64,000 bases of DNA from Bathymodiolus brooksi. Lineage: Eukaryota; Mollusca; Bivalvia; Mytilida; Modiolidae. Location of the stretch: contig OY804585.1 in assembly GCA_963680875.1 (NCBI GenBank), positions 28,324,186 to 28,388,185 of the forward strand, read 5' to 3'. A model generated the notes under the pieces. The model had not been told where the DNA came from, searched no databases, and saw only the letters and a program-made list of their open reading frames with translations. Of this stretch, positions 52,267 to 64,000 are shown in pieces (position 1 is the first letter of the stretch; the number at the start of each line of letters is the position of its first letter). The translations under genes and the position numbers were made by a program.

Positions 52267-55200
52267 TAGTCAGTGTTTCTGTATTGACTTGGTTTATTAA
52301 ATAAACATCTATTATTGAAATTTACTGTTCCTAAATGATGGAATTGTTATTAAAAGTAAGGGTACTCCTACCACAGATATAGGTGACACTGATTTTAGAT
52401 ATTAAAACTAAGGGTTCTCCTACCACATACATAGATGACGCTGATTTTAGATATTAAAACTAAGGGTTCTCCTACTACAGACATAGGTGACGTTGATTTT
52501 AGATATTAAAACTAAGGGTTTTCCTACCACACACATAGGTGACGCTGATCTTAGATATTAAAACTAAGGGTTCTCCTACCACAGACAGTAGTCAGTGTTT
52601 CTGTATTGACTTGGTTTATTAAATAAACATCTATTATTGAAATTTACTGTTCCTAAATGATGGAATTGTTATTAAAAGTAAGGGTTCTCCTACCACAGAT
52701 ATAGGTGACACTGATTTTAGATATTAAAACTAAGGGTTCTCCTACCACATACATAGGTGACGCTGATTGTAGATATTAAAACTAAGGGTTCTCCTACCAC
52801 AGACAGTAGTCAGTGTTTCTGTATTGACTTGGTTTATTAAATAAACATCTATTATTGAAATTTACTGTTCCGAAATGATGGAATTGTTATTAAAAGTAAG
52901 GGTTCTCCTACCACAGATATAGGTGACACTGATTTTAGATATTAAAACTAAGGGTTCTCCTACCACAGACATAGGTGACGTTGATTTTAGATATTAAAAC
53001 TAAGGGTTCTCCTACCACAGACATAGGTGACGCTGATTTTAGATATTAAAACTAAGGGTTCTCCTACCACATACATAGGTGACGCTGATTTTAGATATTA
53101 AAACTAAGGGTTCTCCTACCACATACATAGGTGACACTGATTTTAGATATTAAAACTAAGGGTTCTCCTACCACATACATAGGTGACGCTGATTTTAGAT
53201 ATTAAAACTAAGGGTTCTCCTACCACAGACATAGGTGGCGTTGATTTTAGATATTAAAACTAAGGGTTCTCCTACCACACACATAGGTGACGCTGATCTT
53301 AGATATTAAAACTAAGGGTTCTCCTACCTCATACATAGGTGACGCTGATCTTAGATATTAAAACTAAGGGTTCTCCTACCACAGACAGTAGTCAGTGTTT
53401 CTGTATTGACTTGGTTAATTAAATAAACATCTATTATTGAAATTTACTGTTCCTAAATGATGGAATTGTTATTAAAAGTAAGGGTTCTCCTACCACAGAT
53501 TTAGGTGACACTGATTTTAGATATTAAAACTCAGGGTTCTCCTACCACATACATAGGTGACGCTGATTTTAGATATTAAAACTAAGGGTTCTCCTACCAC
53601 AGACAGTAGTCAGTGTTTCTGTATTGACTTGGTTTATTAAATAAACATCTATTATTGAAATTTACTGTTCCTAAATGATAGAATTGTTATTAAAAGTAAG
53701 GGTTCTCCTACCACAGATATAGGTGACGCAGATTTTAGATATTAAAACTAAGGGTTCTCCTACCACATACATAGGTGACGCTGATTTTAGATATTAAAAC
53801 TAAGGGTTCTCCTACCACATACATAGGTGACGCTGATTTTAGATATTAAAACTAAGGGTTCTCCTACCACAGACATAGGTGACGTTGATTTTAGATATTA
53901 AAACTAAGTGTTCTCCTACCACAGACATAGGTGACGCTGATTTTAGATATTAAAACTAAGGGTGCTCCTACCACATACATAGGTGACGCTGATCTTAGAT
54001 ATTAAAACTAAGGGTTGTCCTACCAGAGACAGTAGTCAGTGTTTCTGTATTGACTTAGTTTATTAAATAAACATCTATTATTGAAATTTACTGTTCCGAA
54101 ATGATGGAATTGTTATTAAAAGTAAGGGTTCTCCTACCACAGATATAGGTGACACTTATTTTAGAAATTAAAACTAAGGGTTCTCCTACCACAGACATAG
54201 GTGACGTTGATTTTAGATATTAAAACTAAGGGTTATCCTACCACAGACATAGGTGACGCTGATTTTAGATATTAAAACTAAGGGTTCTCCTACCACAGAC
54301 ATAGGTGACGTTGATTTTAGATATTAAAACTAAGGGTTCTCCTACCACAGACATAGGTGACGCTGATTTTAGATATTAAAACTGAGGGTTCTCCTACCAC
54401 ATACATAGGTGACGCTGATTTTAGATATTAAAACTAAGGGTTCTCCTACCACAGACATAGGTGACGTTGATTTTAGATATTAAAACTAAGGGTTCTCCTA
54501 CCACATACATAGGTGACGCTGATTTTAGATATTAAAACTAAGGGTTCTCCTACCACATACATAGGTGACGCTGATTTTAGATATTAAAACTAAGGGTTCT
54601 CCTACCACATACATAGGTGACGCTGATTTTAGATATTAAAACTAAGGGTTCTCCTACCACAGACATAGGTGACGTTGATTTTAGATATTAAAACTAAGGG
54701 TTCTCCTACCACACACATAGGTGACGCTGATCTTATATATTAAAACTAAGGGTTCTCCTACCTCATACATAGGTGACGCTAATCTTAGATATTAAAACTA
54801 AGGGTTCTCCTACCACAGACAGTAGTCAGTGTTTCTGTATTGACTTGGTTTATTAAATAAACATCTATTATTGAAATTTACTGTTCCTAAATGATGGAAT
54901 TGTTATTAAAAGTAAGGGTTCTCCTACCACAGATATAGGTGAAGCAGATTTTAGATATTAAAACTAAGGGTTCTCCTACCACAGACATAGGTGACGCTGA
55001 TTTTAGATATTAAAACTCAGGGTTCTCTTACCACAGACATAGGTGACGCTGATTTTAGATATTAAATCTACGGGTTTTCCTACCACAGACATAGGTGACG
55101 CTGATTTTAGATATTAAAACTAAGTGTTCTCCTACCACAGACATAGGTGACGCTGATTTTAGATATTAAAACTAAGGGTTCTCCTACCACAGACATAGGT

Positions 55201-57304
55201 GACGCTGATTTTAGATATTAAAACTAAGGGTTCTCCTACCACAGACATAGGTGACGCTGATTTTAGATATTAAAACTCAGGGTTCTCTTACCACAGACAT
55301 AGGTGACGCTGATTTTAGATATTAAAACTAAGGGTTCTCCTACCACAGACATAGGTGACGCTGAATTTAGATATTAAAACTCAGGGTTCTCTTACCACAC
55401 ACATAGGTGACGCTGATCTTAGATATTAAAACTAAGGGTTCTCCTACCACATACATAGGTGACACTGATTTTAGATATTAAAACTAAGGGTTCTCCTACC
55501 ACATACATAGGTGACGCTGATCTTAGATATTAAAACTAAGGGTTCTCCTACCAGAGACAGTAGTCAGTGTTTCTGTATTGACTTGGTTTATTAAATAAAC
55601 ATCTATTATTGAAATTTACTGTTCCTAAATGATGGAATTGTTATTAAAAGTAAGGGTTCTCCTACCACAGATATAGGTGACGCAGATTTTAGATATTAAA
55701 ACTAAGGGTTCTCCTACCACATACATAGGTGATGCTGATTTTAGATATTAAAACTAAGGGTTTTCCTACCACATACATAGGTGACGCTGATTTTAGATAT
55801 TAAAACTAAGGGTTCTCCTACCACAGATATAGGTGACACTGATTTTAGATATTAAAACTAAGGGTTCTCCTACCACATACATAGGTGACGCTGATTTTAG
55901 ATATTAAAACTAAGGGTTCTCCTACCACAGACATAGGTGACGTTGATTTTAGATATTAAAACTAAGGGTTCTCCTACCACATACATAGGTGACGCTGATT
56001 TTAGATATTAAAACTAAGGGTTCTCCTACCACAGACAGTAGTCAGTGTTTCTGTATTGACTTGGTTTATTAAATAAACATCTATTATTGAAATTTACTGT
56101 TCCTAAATGATGGAATTGTTATTAAAAGTAAGGGTTCTCCTACCACAGATATAGGTGACGCAGATTTTAGATATTAAAACTAAGGGTTCTCCTACCACAG
56201 ACATAGGTGACGCTGATTTTAGATATTAAAACTCAGGGTTCTCTTACCACAGACATAGGTGACGCTGATTTTAGATATTAAATCTACGGGTTCTCCTACC
56301 ACAGACATAGGTGACGCTGATTTTAGATATTAAAACTAAGGGTTCTCCTACCACAGACATAGGTGACGCTGATTTTAGATATTAAAACTAAGGGTTCTCC
56401 TACCACAGACATAGGTGACGCTGATTTTAGATATTAAAACTAAGGGTTCTCCTACCACAGACAGTAGTCAGTGTTTCTGTATTGACTTGGTTTATTAAAT
56501 AAACATCTATTATTGAAATTTACTGTTCCTAAATGATGTAATTGTTATTAAAAGTAAGGGTTCTCCTACCACAGATATAGGTGACGCAGATTTTAGATAT
56601 TAAAACTAAGGGTTCTCATACCACAGACATAGGTGACGCTGATTTTAGATATTAAAACTCAGGGTTCTCTTACCACAGACATAGGTGACGCTGATTTTAG
56701 ATATTGAAACTAAGGGTTCTCCATCCACAGACATAGGTGACGCTGATTTTAGATATTAAAACTAAGGGTTCTCCTACCACAGACATAGGTGACGCTTATT
56801 TTAGATATTAAAACTCAGGGTTCTCCTACCACAGACATAGGTGACGCTGATTTTAGATATTAAAACTAAGGTTTCTCCTACCACTGACATAGGTGACGTT
56901 GATTTTAGATATTAAAACTAAGGGTTCTCCTACCACAGACATAGGTGACGCTGATTTTAGATATTAAAACTAAGGGTTCTCCTACCACAGACATAGGTGG
57001 CGCTGATTTTAGATATTAAAACTAAGGGTTCTCCTATCACAGACAGATGACGCTGATTTTAGATATTAAAACTAAGGGTTCTCCTACCCCAGACATAGGT
57101 GACGCTGATTTTAGATATTAAAACTAACGGTTCTCCTACCACATACATAGGTGACGCTGATTTTAGATATTAAAACTAAGGGTTCTCCTACCTCAGACAT
57201 AGGTGACGTTGATTTTAGATATTAAAACTAAGGGTTCTCCTACCACATACATAGGTGACGCTGATCTTAGATATTAAAACTAAGGGTTCTCCTACCAGAG
57301 ACAG
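52267..57304. repeat. Array segment, first copy of a block repeated 5038 bp later
   Basis: The 114 bp units are at 52267, 52589, 52807, 53389, 53607, 54033, 54823, 55561, 56039 and 56465. The first three recur exactly 5038 bp later. The unit at 53389 has GGTTAATTAAATAAAC and the one at 54033 has GACTTAGTTTATT, both private. The interval from 56465 is 840 bp, 2 short of the expected 842, because the monomer near 57037 reads CACAGACAGATGACG. The module 55561-56039 matches 60069-60547 (shared GGTGATGCTG and GGGTTTTCC). Confidence 0.85.
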
Positions 57305-58059
57305 TAGTCAGTGTTTCTGTATTGACTTGGTTTATTAAATAAACATCTATTATTGAAATTTACTGTTCCTAAATGATGGAATTGTTATTAAAAGTAAGGG
57401 TACTCCTACCACAGATATAGGTGACACTGATTTTAGATATTAAAACTAAGGGTTCTCCTACCACATACATAGATGACGCTGATTTTAGATATTAAAACTA
57501 AGGGTTCTCCTACTACAGACATAGGTGACGTTGATTTTAGATATTAAAACTAAGGGTTCTCCTACCACACACATAGGTGACGCTGATCTTAGATATTAAA
57601 ACTAAGGGTTCTCCTACCACAGACAGTAGTCAGTGTTTCTGTATTGACTTGGTTTATTAAATAAACATCTATTATTGAAATTTACTGTTCCTAAATGATG
57701 GAATTGTTATTAAAAGTAAGGGTTCTCCTACCACAGATATAGGTGACACTGATTTTAGATATTAAAACTAAGGGTTCTCCTACCACATGCATAGGTGACG
57801 CTGATTGTAGATATTAAAACTAAGGGTTCTCCTACCACAGACAGTAGTCAGTGTTTCTGTATTGACTTGGTTTATTAAATAAACATCTATTATTGAAATT
57901 TACTGTTCCGAAATGATGGAATTGTTATTAAAAGTAAGGGTTCTCCTACCACAGATATAGGTGACACTGATTTTAGATATTAAAACTAAGGGTTCTCCTA
58001 CCACAGACATAGGTGACGTTGATTTTAGATATTAAAACTAAGGGTTCTCCTACCACAGA
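57305..58059. repeat. Second copy of the 52267 block
   Basis: The 114 bp units at 57305, 57627 and 57845 lie exactly 5038 bp from 52267, 52589 and 52807. Rare variants are shared, including AGGGTACTCCTACC near 52360 and 57398, and GCTGATTGTAG near 52766 and 57804. The following unit is one monomer (52 bp) farther away than in the first copy. Confidence 0.85.
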
Positions 58060-61000
58060 CATAGGTGACGCTGATTTTAGATATTAAAACTAAGGGTTCT
58101 CCTACCACAGACATAGGTGACGTTGATTTTAGATATTAAAACTAAGGGTTCTCCTACCACATACATAGGTGACGCTGATTTTAGATATTAAAACTAAGGG
58201 TTCTACTACCAAAGACATAGGTGACGCTGATTTTAGATATTAAAACTAAGGGTTCTCCTACCACATACATAGGTGACGCTGATTTTAGATATTAAAACTA
58301 AGGGTTCTCCTACCACAGACATAGGTGACGTTGATTTTAGATATTAAAACTAAGGGTTCTCCTACCAAACACATAGGTGACGCTGATCTTAGATATTAAA
58401 ACTAAGGATTCTCCTACCTCATACATAGGTGACGCTGATCTTAGATATTAAAACTAAGGGTTCTCCTACCACAGACAGTAGTCAGTGTTTCTGTATTGAC
58501 TTGGTTTATTAAATAAACATCTATTATTGGAATTTACTGTTCCTAAATGATGGAATTGTTATTAAAAGTAAGGGTTCTCCTACCACAGATTTAGGTGACA
58601 TTGATTTTAGATATTAAAACTAAGGGTTCTCCTACCACATACATAGGTGACCATGATTTTAGATATTAAAACTAAGGGTTCTCCTACCACAGACAGTAGT
58701 CAGTGTTTCTGTATTGACTTGGTTTATTAAATAAACATCTATTATTGAAATTTACTGTTCCTAAATGATGGAATTGTTATTAAAAGTAAGGGTTCTCCTA
58801 CAACAGATATAGGTGACGCAGATTTTAGATATTAAAACTCAGGGTTCTCTTACCACAGACATAGGTGACGCTGATTTTAGATATTAAATCTACGGGTTCT
58901 CCTACCACAGACATAGGTGACGCTGATTTTAGATATTAAAACTAAGTGTTCTCCTACCACAGACATAGGTGACGCTGATTTTAGATATCAAAACTAAGGG
59001 TTCTCCTACCACAGACATAGGTGACGCTGATTTTAGATATTAAAACTAAGGGTTCTCCTACCACAGACATAGGTGACGCTGATTTTAGATATTAAAACTC
59101 AGGGTTCTCTTACCACAGACATAGGTGACGCTGATTTTAGATATTAAAACTAAGGGTTCTCCTACCACAGACATAGGTGACGCTTATTTTAGATATTAAA
59201 ACTAAGGGTTCTCCTACCACAGACATAGGTGACGCTGATTTTAGATATTAAAACTAAGGGTTCTCCTACCACAGACATAGGTGACGCTGATTTTAGATAT
59301 TAAAACTAAGGGTTCTCCTACCACAGACATAGGTGACGCTGATTTTAGATATTAAAACTCAGGGTTCTCCTACCACATACATAGGTGACGCTGATTTTAG
59401 ATATTAAAACTAAGGGTTCTCCTACCACAGACAGTAGTCAGTGTTTCTGTATTGACTTGGTTTATTAAATAAACATCTATAATTGAAATTTATTGTTCCT
59501 AAATGATGGAATTGTTATTAAAAGTAAGGGTTCTCCTACCACAGATATAGGTGACACTGATTTTAGATATTAAAACTAAGGGTTCTCCTACCACATACAT
59601 AGGTGACGCTGATTTTAGATATTAAAACTAAGGGTTCTCCTACCACAGATATAGGTTACACTGATGTTAGATATTAAAACTAAGGGTTCTCCTACCACAT
59701 ACATAGGTGACGCTGATTTTAGATATTAAAACTAAGGGTTCTCCTACCACAGACATAGGTGACGCTGATTTTAGATATTAAAACTAAGGGTTCTCCTACC
59801 ACAGACATAGGTGACGCTGATTTTAGATATTAAAACTAAGGGTTCTCCTACCACATACATAGGTGACGCTGATCTTAGATATTAAAACTAAGGGTTCTCC
59901 TACCACAGATATAGGTGACACTGATATTAGATATTAAAACTAAGGGTTCTCCTACCACATACATAGGTGACACTGATTTTAGATATTAAAATTAAGGGTT
60001 CTCCTACCACATACATAGGTGGCGCTGATCTTAGATATTAAAACTAAGGGTTCTCCTACCAGAGACAGTAGTCAGTGTTTCTGTATTGACTTGGTTTATT
60101 AAATAAACATCTATTATTGAAATTTACTGTTCCTTAATGATGGAATTGTTATTAAAAGTAAGGGTTCTCCTACCACAGATATAGGTGACGCAGATTTTAG
60201 ATATTAAAACTAAGGGTTCTCCTACCACATACATAGGTGATGCTGATTTTAGATATTAAAACTAAGGGTTTTCCTACCACATACATAGGTGACGCTGATT
60301 TTAGATATTAAAACTAAGGGTTCTCCTACCACAAATATAGGTGACACTGATTTTAGATATTAAAACTAAGGGTTCTCCTACCACATACATAGGTGACGCT
60401 GATTTTAGATATTAGAACTAAGGGTTCTCCTACCACGTATATAGGTGACGCTGATTTTAAATATTAAAACTAAGGGTTCTCCTACCACATACATAGGTGA
60501 CGCTGATTTTAGATATTAAAACTAAGGGTTCTCCTACCACAGACAGTAGTCAGTGTTTCTGTATTGACTTGGTTTATTAAATAAACATCTATTATGGAAA
60601 TTTACTGTTCCTAAATGATGGAATTGTTATTAAAAGTAAGGGTTCTCCTACCACAGATATAGGTGACGCAGATTTTAGATATTAAAACTAAGGTATCTCC
60701 TACCGCAGACATATGTGACGCTGATTTTAGATATTAAAACTCAGGGTTCTCTTACCACAGACATAGGTGACGCTGATTTTAGATATTAAATCTACGGGTT
60801 CTCCTACCACAGACATAGGTGACGCTGATTTTAGATATTAAAACTAAGTGTTCTCCTACCACAGACATAGGTGACGCTGAATTTAGATATTAAAACTAAG
60901 GGTTCTCCTACCACAGACATAGGTGACGCTGATTTTAGATATTAAAACTAAGGGTTCTCCTACCACAGACATAGGTGACGCTGATTTTAGATATTAAAAC

Positions 61001-64000
61001 TCAGGGTTCTCTTACCACAGACATAGGTGACGCTGATTTTAGATATTAAAACTAAGGGTTCTCCTACCACAGAAATAGGTGACGCTTATTTTAGATATTA
61101 AAACTAAGGGTTCTCCTACCACAGACATAGTTGACGCTGATTTTAGATATTAAAACTAAGGGTTCTCCTACCACAGACATAGGTGACGCTGATTTTAGAT
61201 ATTAAAACTAAGGGTTCTCCTACCACAGACATAGGTGACGTTGATTTTAGATATTAAAACTAAGGGTTCTCCTACCACATACATAGGTGACGCTGATTTT
61301 AGATATTAAAACTAAGGGTTCTACTACCAAAGACATAGGTGACGCTGATTTTAGATATTAAAACTAAGGGTTCTCCTACCACATACATAGGTGACGCTGA
61401 TTTTAGATATTAAAACTAAGGGTTCTCCTACCACAGACATAGGTGACGTTGATTTTAGATATTAAAACTAAGGGTTCTCCTACCAAACACATAGGTGACG
61501 CTGATCTTAGATATTAAAACTAAGGATTCTCCTACCTCATACATAGGTGACGCTGATCTTAGATATTAAAACTAAGGGTTCTCCTACCACAGACAGTAGT
61601 CAGTGTTTCTGTATTGACTTGGTTTATTAAATAAACATCTATTATTGGAATTTACTGTTCCTAAATGATGGAATTGTTATTAAAAGTAAGGGTTCTCCTA
61701 CCACAGATTTAGGTGACATTGATTTTAGATATTAAAACTAAGGGTTCTCCTACCACATACATAGGTGACCATGATTTTAGATATTAAAACTAAGGGTTCT
61801 CCTACCACAGACAGTAGTCAGTGTTTCTGTATTGACTTGGTTTATTAAATAAACATCTATTATTGAAATTTACTGTTCCTAAATGATGGAATTGTTATTA
61901 AAAGTAAGGGTTCTCCTACAACAGATATAGGTGACGCAGATTTTAGATATTAAAACTCAGGGTTCTCTTACCACAGACATAGGTGACGCTGATTTTAGAT
62001 ATTAAATCTACGGGTTCTCCTACCACAGACATAGGTGACGCTGATTTTAGATATTAAAACTAAGTGTTCTCCTACCACAGACATAGGTGACGCTGATTTT
62101 AGATATTAAAACTAAGGGTTCTCCTACCACAGATATAGGTGACGCTGATTTTAGATATTAAAACTCAGGGTTCTCTTACCACAGACATAGGTGACGCTGA
62201 TTTTAGATATTAAAACTAAGGGTTCTCCTACCACAGACATAGGTGACGCTTATTTTAGATATTAAAACTAAGGGTTCTCCTACCACAGACATAGGTGACG
62301 CTGATTTTAGATATTAAAACTAAGGGTTCTCCTACCACAGACATAGGTGACGCTGATTTTAGATATTAAAACTAAGGGTTCTCCTACCACATACATAGGT
62401 GACGCTGATTTTAGATATTAAAACTAAGGGTTCTCCTACCACAGATATAGGTGACACTGATTTTAGATATTAAAACTAAGGGTTCTCCTACCACATACAT
62501 AGGTGACGCTGATTTTAGATATTAAAACTAAGGGTTCTCCTACCACAGATATAGGTTACACTGATGTTAGATATTAAAACTAAGGGTTCTCCTACCACAT
62601 ACATAGGTGACGCTGATTTTAGATATTAAAACTAAGGGTTCTCCTACCACAGACATAGGTGACGCTGATTTTAGATATTAAAACTAAGGGTTCTCCTACC
62701 ACAGACATAGGTGACGCTGATTTTAGATATTAAAACTAAGGGTTCTCCTACCACATACATAGGTGACGCTGATCTTAGATATTAAAACTAAGGGTTCTCC
62801 TACCACAGATATAGGTGACACTGATATTAGATATTAAAACTAAGGGTTCTCCTACCACATACATAGGTGACACTGATTTTAGATATTAAAATTAAGGGTT
62901 CTCCTACCACATACATAGGTGGCGCTGATCTTAGATATTAAAACTAAGGGTTCTCCTACCAGAGACAGTAGTCAGTGTTTCTGTATTGACTTGGTTTATT
63001 AAATAAACATCTATTATTGAAATTTACTGTTCCTAAATGATGGAATTGTTATTAAAAGTAAGGGTTCTCCTACCACAGATATAGGTGACGCAGATTTTAG
63101 ATATTAAAACTAAGGGTTCTCCTACCACATACATAGGTGATGCTGATTTTAGATATTAAAACTAAGGGTTTTCCTACCACATACATAGGTGACGCTGATT
63201 TTAGATATTAAAACTAAGGGTTCTCCTACCACAAATATAGGTGACACTGATTTTAGATATTAAAACTAAGGGTTCTCCTACCACATACATAGGTGACGCT
63301 GATTTTAGATATTAGAACTAAGGGTTCTCCTACCACGTATATAGGTGACGCTGATTTTAGATATTAAAACTAAGGGTTCTCCTACCACATACATAGGTGA
63401 CGCTGATTTTAGATATTAAAACTAAGGGTTCTCCTACCACAGACAGTAGTCAGTGTTTCTGTATTGACTTGGTTTATTAAATAAACATCTATTATGGAAA
63501 TTTACTGTTCCTAAATGATGGAATTGTTATTAAAAGTAAGGGTTCTCCTACCACAGATATAGGTGACGCAGATTTTAGATATTAAAACTAAGGTATCTCC
63601 TACCACAGACATATGTGACGCTGATTTTAGATATTAAAACTCAGGGTTCTCTTACCACAGACATAGGTGACGCTGATTTTAGATATTAAATCTACGGGTT
63701 CTCCTACCACAGACATAGGTGACGCTGATTTTAGATATTAAAACTAAGTGTTCTCCTACCACAGACATAGGTGACGCTGAATTTAGATATTAAAACTAAG
63801 GGTTCTCCTACCACAGACATAGGTGACGCTGATTTTAGATATTAAAACTAAGGGTTCTCCTACCACAGACATAGGTGACGCTGATTTTAGATATTAAAAC
63901 TCAGGGTTCTCTTACCACAGACATAGGTGACGCTGATTTTAGATATTAAAACTAAGGGTTCTCCTACCACAGACATAGGTGACGCTTATTTTAGATATTA
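58060..64000. repeat. About 3 kb tandem duplication running off the window
   Basis: Copy 1 (about 58060-61180) has 114 bp units at 58479, 58697, 59435, 60069 and 60547. Copy 2 (about 61180 to the end) has them at 61597, 61815, 62969 and 63447. The offset is 3118 bp on the left and 2900 bp on the right. The 218 bp difference is the loss of one 114 bp unit and two monomers (counterpart of 59435) near 62400-62450. Shared private marks include TCTACTACCAAAGAC, GGTGACCATG, CTGATGTTAG, CACGTATATAGG and TATTATGGAAATTTAC. The right end of copy 2 lies beyond the window. Confidence 0.9.

Larger units (their letters stand above)
4671..64000. repeat. Two-component satellite array (52 bp and 114 bp units), open at the right end
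   Basis: The basic monomer is 52 bp. Its constant 30 bp start ATTAAAACTAAGGGTTCTCC and end at CCACAGAC, and its remaining 22 bp include AGGTGACGCTGATTTTAGAT. At irregular but quantised intervals a 114 bp unit replaces it, with the same 30 bp plus an 84 bp segment beginning AGTAGTCAGTGTTTCT. I count 117 such units. Of 116 distances between them, 107 fit 114 + 52n exactly (n from 2 to 22), six are 1 base longer and three are 2 bases shorter. About 880 monomers of 52 bp follow by arithmetic. Stops occur in every frame, so it is non-coding. I do not recognise it as any named bivalve satellite. A CENP-B box was looked for and not seen. Confidence 0.98.

Noticed and set aside
4735..64000. CRISPR-like layout of constant 30 bp and variable 22 bp
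   Set aside because: The 22 bp parts are near-identical copies rather than unique spacers, no cas gene is present, and the window is eukaryotic.
4735..64000. Telomere-like CTAAGGGTT in each monomer
   Set aside because: It does not contain TTAGGG or its complement in tandem; it is one short G run per 52 bp.
4735..64000. TGACG half-sites in every monomer as a CREB/ATF sink
   Set aside because: The flanking bases do not complete the palindrome in the common variant, and a 5-base match repeated by amplification is not evidence of binding.
1626..64000. Helitron or pearl-type element carrying internal tandem repeats
   Set aside because: I saw no element termini, hairpin plus CTRR end, or Rep/helicase coding sequence in the window.

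Overview
The window is eukaryotic, non-coding and almost entirely tandem repeat. No rRNA, tRNA, intact gene or prokaryotic feature is visible. The organism is most likely a bivalve mollusc, possibly a mytilid. That guess rests on about 225 bases near 563-787, which match, from memory, a very common dispersed repeat of mussel genomes; no search was run.

Layout. Bases 1-560 are AT-rich single-copy or low-complexity sequence with a T-rich tract at 121-310. The bivalve-type repeat lies at 563-787. A MITE-like foldback element lies at about 940-1180, and a short second fragment of the bivalve repeat lies near 1481-1502 in the opposite orientation. Three tandem arrays then follow. The first is a 60-62 bp minisatellite (1626-2142, 8 copies). 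After about 290 bp of AT-rich unique sequence comes a 78 bp repeat (2436-4690, about 29 copies) with 26 codons per unit, open on the minus strand for long stretches. The third is a satellite that fills the window from 4671 and runs off its right end.

The satellite has two components: a 52 bp monomer (about 880 copies by arithmetic) and a 114 bp monomer (117 copies by eye). The 114-mer shares 30 bp with the 52-mer and carries an 84 bp segment where the 52-mer has 22 bp. Of 116 distances between successive 114-mers, 107 equal 114 + 52n exactly, with n from 2 to 22. The rest are off by +1 (six cases, one shared insertion) or -2 (three cases). Above this lies a nested higher-order structure: a two-monomer 218 bp module, repeats of 1.5-1.8 kb, a 5.7 kb register, and a block of about 5.6 kb duplicated at an offset of exactly 6878 bp.

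The best evolutionary clue is at the left edge. The 84 bp segment begins with 17 bp of the 78 bp repeat, and the leftmost 114-mer (4671) is joined directly to the 78 bp array. This suggests that the junction between the two arrays was captured and then amplified throughout the satellite. All positions were read by eye; similarity to known families is from memory.
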